Positions 58,903 through 64,000 of a stretch of 64,000 nucleotides of DNA are shown one piece after another. How positions within the stretch are numbered: the stretch's first letter is position 1; the number at the start of each line of letters is the position of its first letter. The stretch lies in NCBI RefSeq assembly GCF_016807805.1, contig NZ_CP063362.1, forward strand, positions 3,948,501 to 4,012,500, read 5' to 3'. The notes under the pieces are model-generated. The model saw only the letters and a list, made by a program, of their open reading frames with translations, was not told the DNA's origin and did not search any database. The stretch is from Xanthobacter dioxanivorans (GTDB lineage: Bacteria > Pseudomonadota > Alphaproteobacteria > Rhizobiales > Xanthobacteraceae). Both the position numbers and the translations under genes were made by a program.

Positions 58903-60528
58903 ATGCCTTCCTCCGTGCGGCTGCCGCTGGTGCTCGCGCTCGTGGTCGCCGGCCTGATCGCCGGCCTGTGGACCTGGGTCGGCCGGCCGGTCGCCATGCC
59001 GCCGTCGCCGCTGGCGGCGGGCGAGAAGCTGCCTTGCGTCTCCTATGCCCCGTTCCGCGACGGCCAGTCGCCGTTCCAGAAGGAACTGGTCATTCCCGAG
59101 GCGCAGATCGACGAGGACTTCGCGAAGCTCGCGCAGATCACCTCCTGCGTGCGCACCTATGCCACCGAGAAGGGGCTCGACAAGGCGCCGATGCTCGCCC
59201 GCAAGCACGGCCTGACCATGCTGCTCGGCATCTGGCTCGGGCCGGACGTGGACCGCAACCGCCTCGAGCTCGACACCGGCATCCGCCTTGCACAGGAAAA
59301 TCCCGACGTGGTTAAGGCCGTCGTGGTGGGCAACGAGGTGCTGCTGCGCGGCGAGATGTCGGCGGCGGAGCTCGCCAACGTCATCGCCAGCGTGAAGCGG
59401 CAGGTTGCGCCGGTTCCCGTCACCTATGCCGACGTGTGGGAGTTCTGGGAGCGCAACAAGGGCCTCACCGAGAACGTCGACTTCGTCACCATCCACATCC
59501 TGCCCTATTGGGAAGACCTACCGGTCGCCGCCGAGGAAGCCGGCCCGCACGTGGACGAGATCCGCCAGCGCATGGCCGAGGCCTTTCCGGGCAAGGAGAT
59601 CCTCATCGGCGAGACCGGCTGGCCGAGCGCCGGGCGCATGCGGGAGGAGGCGCTGCCCTCGCCCTCCAACCAGGCGCGGGTGATGCACGATGTGGTGGAG
59701 CTGGCCAAGCGGCAGGGCTACCGGGTCAATGTCATCGAAGCCTTCGACCAGCCCTGGAAGCGGCGCAGCGAAGGCACGGTGGGCGGACATTGGGGCCTCA
59801 TCGATTCCGGCACCCGCGCGCCGAAGTTCGCGTGGGGCGAGCCGGTGAGCGACTTTCCCGGCTGGCGCATGCACATCGCGGTCGGCCTCGCCAGCGTCGT
59901 CCTCGTCTTCGGCAGCGCGTTCGCCGCCGGCCGGCGGCGGGAAGATCCGATGCCGGCCGGCGACTGGTTCGCGGTGGCCGCCATCGCCCTGTGCGGCGGG
60001 GCGACGCTGGGCGCGGCGGTCTCGGCCCTGCCGCTGGAAAGCCTCGGCTTCGTGGGATGGCTGCGCAACGGCGGGATCTTCGCCGTCGCGGTGGCGGGGC
60101 TCGCGGTGATGCCGGCGGTGATCGGGCGGGGGCAGGGGCTCGCCCCGTTCTCCGTCGCGCTCGATGCCCGGCGCTGGCCGGTTTCCCCGGCTCCCGCCAT
60201 CGGTGCCGCGCTGATGCTGGTGCTGGCCTGCGTGGCCGTGGGCTCGGTGGCGTTCGAGCTGGTGTTCGACCCGCGCTACAAGGATTTCCCGGTCTTTCCG
60301 CTCACCGCCATCGTCGCCGCCGTGGCGGCGCCCATGCTGGTGCGGCGCGCTGACCGGGACGGGGCGGGGCTCGCCGAGCCCGTCGCCATGTGGGGTCTTT
60401 TGGTCGCCGGCCTCTACGTGCCACTCAACGAGACGTTGGACAACTGGCAGGCGGCCTGGTTCGGCGTGCTGTGCCTGGTCCTGTCCTTCACGCTGTGGCG
60501 GGTCCAGGCCGTGCAAAGGAAAGGATGA
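58903..60528 (+). CDS. GH17 family membrane protein (beta-1,3-glucan transferase-like, NdvC type)
   Basis: The 541-residue protein has a membrane anchor (about 7-26), a periplasmic GH17 domain (about 40-330) and a C-terminal part of six or more membrane helices with no glycosyltransferase. Both GH17 catalytic glutamates are present, E145 in VVVGNEVLL and E237 in IGETGWPS. GH17 proteins of Bradyrhizobium and Pseudomonas were shown to transfer or branch beta-1,3-glucan rather than hydrolyse it. It is divergent from the exported protein and the GH17-GT2 synthase. GGAG precedes the ATG at 58903. Its last 41 bases overlap the end of the next gene. Confidence 0.85.
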   Translation: MPSSVRLPLVLALVVAGLIAGLWTWVGRPVAMPPSPLAAGEKLPCVSYAPFRDGQSPFQKELVIPEAQIDEDFAKLAQITSCVRTYATEKGLDKAPMLARKHGLTMLLGIWLGPDVDRNRLELDTGIRLAQENPDVVKAVVVGNEVLLRGEMSAAELANVIASVKRQVAPVPVTYADVWEFWERNKGLTENVDFVTIHILPYWEDLPVAAEEAGPHVDEIRQRMAEAFPGKEILIGETGWPSAGRMREEALPSPSNQARVMHDVVELAKRQGYRVNVIEAFDQPWKRRSEGTVGGHWGLIDSGTRAPKFAWGEPVSDFPGWRMHIAVGLASVVLVFGSAFAAGRRREDPMPAGDWFAVAAIALCGGATLGAAVSALPLESLGFVGWLRNGGIFAVAVAGLAVMPAVIGRGQGLAPFSVALDARRWPVSPAPAIGAALMLVLACVAVGSVAFELVFDPRYKDFPVFPLTAIVAAVAAPMLVRRADRDGAGLAEPVAMWGLLVAGLYVPLNETLDNWQAAWFGVLCLVLSFTLWRVQAVQRKG

Positions 60529-60886
60529 GCATCATCGCGGCGAGGGCGCCGGCGATCTCGTTGTGGAACACCAGCGCGAACGCCGAGAACACCAGGCCCA
60601 CCGCGAAGGTGGCAAGGCCGGGCGCGAGCAGCTGGATGAGGGCCACCGCCAGCGCCACCGCCCCGAACACGTTCCACAGGGACAGCGCCAGCACGGCCGC
60701 CCGGCCGTAGCACGCCACGCTCTCCAGCCCCGCCTCGCAGGCGAGGGCGACGAGGGTCGGCTCCACCACCATGTAGCGCATGTAGATCGCCCACCCCACG
60801 GCGCCCATGCCGAGGGGGATCAGCCAGTTGAGGGTGCGCGGGCCCGGGTGGAAGAGGGGGCGCTCGGAATAGGGGACGTTCGGCAT
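60488..60886 (-). CDS. Hypothetical small integral membrane protein
   Basis: The 132-residue protein has about four hydrophobic segments (roughly 22-40, 62-88, 85-105 and 108-127) and a polar start MPNVPYSERPLFHPGPRTLNW. No family is recognised. It is convergent with the GH17 gene and overlaps its 3' end by 41 bases. The hydrophobic pattern rather than homology supports it as a gene. Confidence 0.65.
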   Translation of the reverse strand: MPNVPYSERPLFHPGPRTLNWLIPLGMGAVGWAIYMRYMVVEPTLVALACEAGLESVACYGRAAVLALSLWNVFGAVALAVALIQLLAPGLATFAVGLVFSAFALVFHNEIAGALAAMMLILSFARPGPATA

Positions 60887-61127
60887 GCGATGTCTCTTCG
60901 GCAGGCGTGTCGAGGCCGGATCTCAGCCTGCTCTTATGGAATGAAGGTGGGGCGGTCCAGTAGCAAGGCGCAAGGTGGGCGGGCGCGGGGCGCGGGCGAA
61001 ACACGGCGCCCCGGCGATGGGACGCGTGCGGGAACGGGCCGGGAACTTCAACGGCCGCGCCTGCCCCCGGCTTCCGCTGGAGGCGCCGGCAGGCTAAGGG
61101 GACAGCGCTTCGCCGAGGAGTGTCGAG

Positions 61128-62474
61128 ATGAGTGATCGAAGCCTGCTCGTGGTGGTTCTCGCCGCAGGAGAGGGCACGCGCATGGCCTCGCGCCTGCCCA
61201 AGGTGCTCCATAAGGTGGCCGGCCGCACCATGCTGCACCACGTGCTGGACGCTGCCCGCGCGGCGGGGGCGACGCGCACCGCCGTGGTGGTCGGTCCCGG
61301 CCGCGAGGACGTGGCGGCCGAGGCGATGCGGATCGTGCCCGACGCCGAGGTCTTCGTGCAGACCGAGCGGCTCGGCACCGCCCATGCGGTGCTGGCGGCG
61401 CGGCCGGCGCTGGCGGCGGGTGCTGATGACGTGCTGGTGGTCTATGCCGACACGCCGCTGATTCGCCCGGAGACCCTTGGCCTGTTGCGCGCCCCGCTCG
61501 CGGCCGGCGCCGCCGTGGCCGCCCTCGGCTTCGTGCCCGATGACCCGACCGGCTACGGCCGGCTCGTGACCCATGGGGACGCGCTCGTCGCCATCCGCGA
61601 GGAAAAGGATGCAAGCGCCGCGGAAAAAGAAATCCGCCTGTGCAATGCCGGCCTCATGGCGCTTTCCGGTGCGCAGGCCCTGCCGCTGCTGGAGCGCATC
61701 GGCAACGCCAACGCCAAGGGGGAATATTACCTGACCGACGCGGTGGAGATCGCCCGCGCCGCGGGCTTGACCGCTGTCGCCGCCGAGGCGGAGGCGGACG
61801 AGGTGGCCGGCGTCAACAGCCGCGTCCAGCTCGCCGAGGCGGAAGCCATCCTGCAACGGCGCCTGCGGCTCGCCGCCATGGCGGGGGGGGCGACGCTGGT
61901 CGCGCCCGAGACCGTATTCTTCAGCGCCGACACGGTGCTCGGCCGCGACGTGATCGTGGAGCCGCACGTGGTGTTCGGCCCCGGCGTCAGCGTCGGCGAC
62001 GACGTGGTGATCCACTCCTTCTGCCATCTGGAGGGGGCGCGGCTGGCGGCGGGGGTGTCCATCGGCCCCTATGCCCGGCTGCGGCCCGGCACGCAGCTCG
62101 ATGCGGGGGTGCGCATCGGCAATTTCGTGGAGACCAAGGCCGCGCACATTGAAAGCGGGGCCAAGGTGAACCACCTTTCCTACGTGGGCGACGCCCATGT
62201 GGGGGCGAACGCCAATCTCGGCGCCGGCACCATCACCTGCAATTATGACGGCTTCGCCAAATACCGCACCGAGATCGGCGCCGGGGCTTTCATCGGCGTC
62301 AACTCCGCCTTGGTCGCGCCGGTCACCATCGGGGAAGGGGCCTATGTGGGCACCGGCGCCGTCATCACCGCCGACGTGCCGGCGGACGCCCTCGCGGTCG
62401 CCCGCAGCCGCCAGGTGGTGAAGGAGGGCTGGGCGAAGGCGTTCCGCGAGAAGCGGGCGAAGCCGAAAGCGTGA
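61128..62474 (+). CDS. glmU: Bifunctional UDP-GlcNAc pyrophosphorylase / glucosamine-1-phosphate acetyltransferase GlmU
   Basis: This 448-residue enzyme makes UDP-GlcNAc, used by LpxA and peptidoglycan synthesis. The N-terminal pyrophosphorylase domain has [20 protein letters not shown] and [12 protein letters not shown]. The C-terminal left-handed beta-helix domain has [39 protein letters not shown] and [21 protein letters not shown] lies before the ATG. A run of eight G at 61883-61890 is in frame here. It precedes glmS in the same direction. Confidence 0.96.
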   Translation: MSDRSLLVVVLAAGEGTRMASRLPKVLHKVAGRTMLHHVLDAARAAGATRTAVVVGPGREDVAAEAMRIVPDAEVFVQTERLGTAHAVLAARPALAAGADDVLVVYADTPLIRPETLGLLRAPLAAGAAVAALGFVPDDPTGYGRLVTHGDALVAIREEKDASAAEKEIRLCNAGLMALSGAQALPLLERIGNANAKGEYYLTDAVEIARAAGLTAVAAEAEADEVAGVNSRVQLAEAEAILQRRLRLAAMAGGATLVAPETVFFSADTVLGRDVIVEPHVVFGPGVSVGDDVVIHSFCHLEGARLAAGVSIGPYARLRPGTQLDAGVRIGNFVETKAAHIESGAKVNHLSYVGDAHVGANANLGAGTITCNYDGFAKYRTEIGAGAFIGVNSALVAPVTIGEGAYVGTGAVITADVPADALAVARSRQVVKEGWAKAFREKRAKPKA

Positions 62475-62707
62475 GCCGGGCCTGGCGCTGACAGGAAGCG
62501 AAAGGCGATGTGATTGCGCTTTCCGTGCCCCGCCACGCTAGATAACCCATTCTCTTTCCCGAACTTGGAGACGGATTCGCCGGTCAGGTTCACGCAACCC
62601 GGCCGCCGCCGCCTCGAGGAACGGTCCATTCAGTTTTGCAGTGCACCTTGAGCGGAACGGGCGGGGGCCGCCTCAGGCAGCAGAAGAACCAGCGGGAGCT
62701 TGAGCCC

Positions 62708-64000
62708 ATGTGCGGTATCGTCGGCATTCTCGGGAAGAGCGCCGTCGCGGACAAGGTGGTGGAATCGCTCCGCCGCCTGGAATATCGCGGCTATGATTCC
62801 GCCGGCATCGCCACGCTGGAGAAGGGGCATCTTGAAATCTGCCGGGCGGAAGGCAAGCTGCGCCACCTGGAGGCGAAGCTCGACAAGCATCCGCTGAACG
62901 GCCATTCCGGCATCGGCCATACCCGCTGGGCCACCCATGGCAAGCCCTCCGAGCGCAACGCCCATCCGCACGCCACCAAGCGCGTGGCCGTGGTGCATAA
63001 CGGCATCATCGAGAATTTCCGCGAGCTGAAGCAGGGGCTGCAGGAGCAGGGCGTCGCCTTCAAGAGCGACACCGACACCGAGATCGTCGCCCAGCTGGTG
63101 GATCGCGAGCTGCTCGCTGGCCGCGAGCCCATCGCGGCGGTGGGCGCCGTGTTGCCACGCCTGAAGGGCGCCTTCGCCCTCGGCTTCCTGTTCGACGGCC
63201 AGACCGACCTCCTGATCGCCGCCCGCCGCGGCTCGCCGCTCGCCATCGGCTACGGCAACGGCGAGATGTTCCTCGGCTCGGACGCCATCGCCCTCGGCCC
63301 GTTCACCGACCGCATCTCCTACCTGGAGGAGGGGGACTGGGCCATCCTCACCCGCGAGGGCGCGGAGATCCGCGACGAGACCGGGCGCATCGTGGAACGG
63401 CCCATCCAGAAGGTGCCGGCCGGCGCCCTGCTCGTGGACAAGGGCAACCACCGCCACTTCATGGCGAAGGAGATCTACGAGCAGCCCGAGGTCATCTCCC
63501 ACACCTTCGGCCACTATCTGGACCTGTCCGCCGAGACCGTGTCGCTGCCGGAGCTGCCGTTCGACCCGAAGGAGATCGCGCATATCTCCATCACCGCCTG
63601 CGGCACGGCGCTCTATGCGGGCGCGGTGGCCGAATACTGGTTCGAGCGGTTCGGCCGGGTGCCGGTCTCCACCGACATCGCCTCCGAGTTCCGCTACCGC
63701 GAGACGCCGCTGGCCCCCGGCGGGGTGACCATTGTCATCTCCCAGTCGGGCGAGACGGCGGACACCCTCGCCTCCCTGCGCTACGCCAAGGAGTGCGGTC
63801 AGAAGGTGGTGGCGGTGGTGAACGTGCCCACCTCCACCATCGCCCGCGAGGCGGACGTGGTGCTGCCCATCCTCGCCGGGCCGGAGATCGGGGTCGCCTC
63901 GACCAAGGCCTTCACCTGCCAGCTGGCGACCCTCGCCTGCCTGTCGGTCGCCTTCGGCCGGGCCAAGGGCGTGCTGTCGGAGGAGGACGAGCATCGCCTC
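62708..64000 (+). CDS. glmS: Glucosamine-6-phosphate synthase GlmS (isomerizing), 5' part
   Basis: GlmS makes glucosamine-6-phosphate from fructose-6-phosphate and glutamine. The first 431 codons are in the window and the gene runs off the end; the family length is about 608. The catalytic C2 directly follows the start methionine (MCGIVGILGKSAV). The glutaminase domain has HTRWATHGKPSERNAHPH and the sugar-isomerase domain begins with ISITACGTALYAGAVAEYW and VIVISQSGETADT. It lies 233 bases after glmU. No ribozyme is expected or seen in this class. Confidence 0.96.
   Translation, partial: MCGIVGILGKSAVADKVVESLRRLEYRGYDSAGIATLEKGHLEICRAEGKLRHLEAKLDKHPLNGHSGIGHTRWATHGKPSERNAHPHATKRVAVVHNGIIENFRELKQGLQEQGVAFKSDTDTEIVAQLVDRELLAGREPIAAVGAVLPRLKGAFALGFLFDGQTDLLIAARRGSPLAIGYGNGEMFLGSDAIALGPFTDRISYLEEGDWAILTREGAEIRDETGRIVERPIQKVPAGALLVDKGNHRHFMAKEIYEQPEVISHTFGHYLDLSAETVSLPELPFDPKEIAHISITACGTALYAGAVAEYWFERFGRVPVSTDIASEFRYRETPLAPGGVTIVISQSGETADTLASLRYAKECGQKVVAVVNVPTSTIAREADVVLPILAGPEIGVASTKAFTCQLATLACLSVAFGRAKGVLSEEDEHRL

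Overview
The window is high-GC chromosomal DNA from an alphaproteobacterium, most probably of the order Hyphomicrobiales and close to the Xanthobacteraceae (Azorhizobium/Xanthobacter type). The evidence is the rpsB-to-lpxB gene order, a suf operon with two cysteine desulfurases behind an Irr-type iron box, a short 440-residue prolyl-tRNA synthetase, and paired family-17 glycosidase glucan proteins. The genus is an inference from gene content only. I see no rRNA, tRNA, CRISPR array, insertion sequence or prophage. Genes are dense, often coupled by ATGA-type overlaps, and GTG starts are common.

Layout. 1-8.4 kb: an alpha/beta hydrolase, then the iron-sulfur assembly operon sufS2-sufB-sufC-sufD-sufS-sufT-like, with a VOC protein last. 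8.4-10.3 kb: a homocysteine methyltransferase-like gene and a TetR regulator with its own operator. 10.7-15 kb: proS-lolE-lolD, a YdcF-like protein and DUF3253. 15.2-18.8 kb: poorly characterised membrane or exported proteins and DUF1489. 18.8-20.8 kb: an XRE-cupin regulator, thiD and a stand-alone Lrp ligand-binding domain. 20.8-24.9 kb: a Ugp-type ABC importer whose binding-protein gene is separated from its permease genes by a 1-kb array of palindromic repeats. 25.2-27.2 kb: a surface acyltransferase. 27.3-37.5 kb: a fatty-acid uptake and beta-oxidation locus (SCP2, acyl-CoA dehydrogenase, FadN-like enzyme, thiolase, MerR regulator, FadL, acyl-CoA ligase). 37.7-52.8 kb: the conserved translation/envelope cluster rpsB-tsf-pyrH-frr-uppS-cdsA-dxr-rseP-bamA-lpxD-fabZ-lpxA-lpxI-lpxB, then gltA and mobA. 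55.3-60.9 kb: a beta-glucan synthesis locus (GH17-GT2 synthase, exported Cys protein, GH17 membrane protein). 61.1-64 kb: glmU and the 5' part of glmS.

The genes form coherent programmes: Fe-S assembly under iron control; lipid A and outer-membrane biogenesis (lpx, bamA, lol, rseP); UDP-GlcNAc supply (glmS, glmU) feeding lpx and peptidoglycan; fatty-acid import and oxidation under one MerR regulator; and periplasmic glucan synthesis.

The most striking anomaly is that three normally indispensable genes, sufD, lpxD and lpxB, each carry a -1 frameshift at a run of six C or G where seven restore the full protein. This looks more like homopolymer under-calling than three real mutations, but it should be resolved before the annotation is used. 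The best regulatory signals are the Irr box over the suf promoter, the palindromes at the TetR and XRE genes, and an 11-base sequence shared by the divergent merR and fadL upstream regions.
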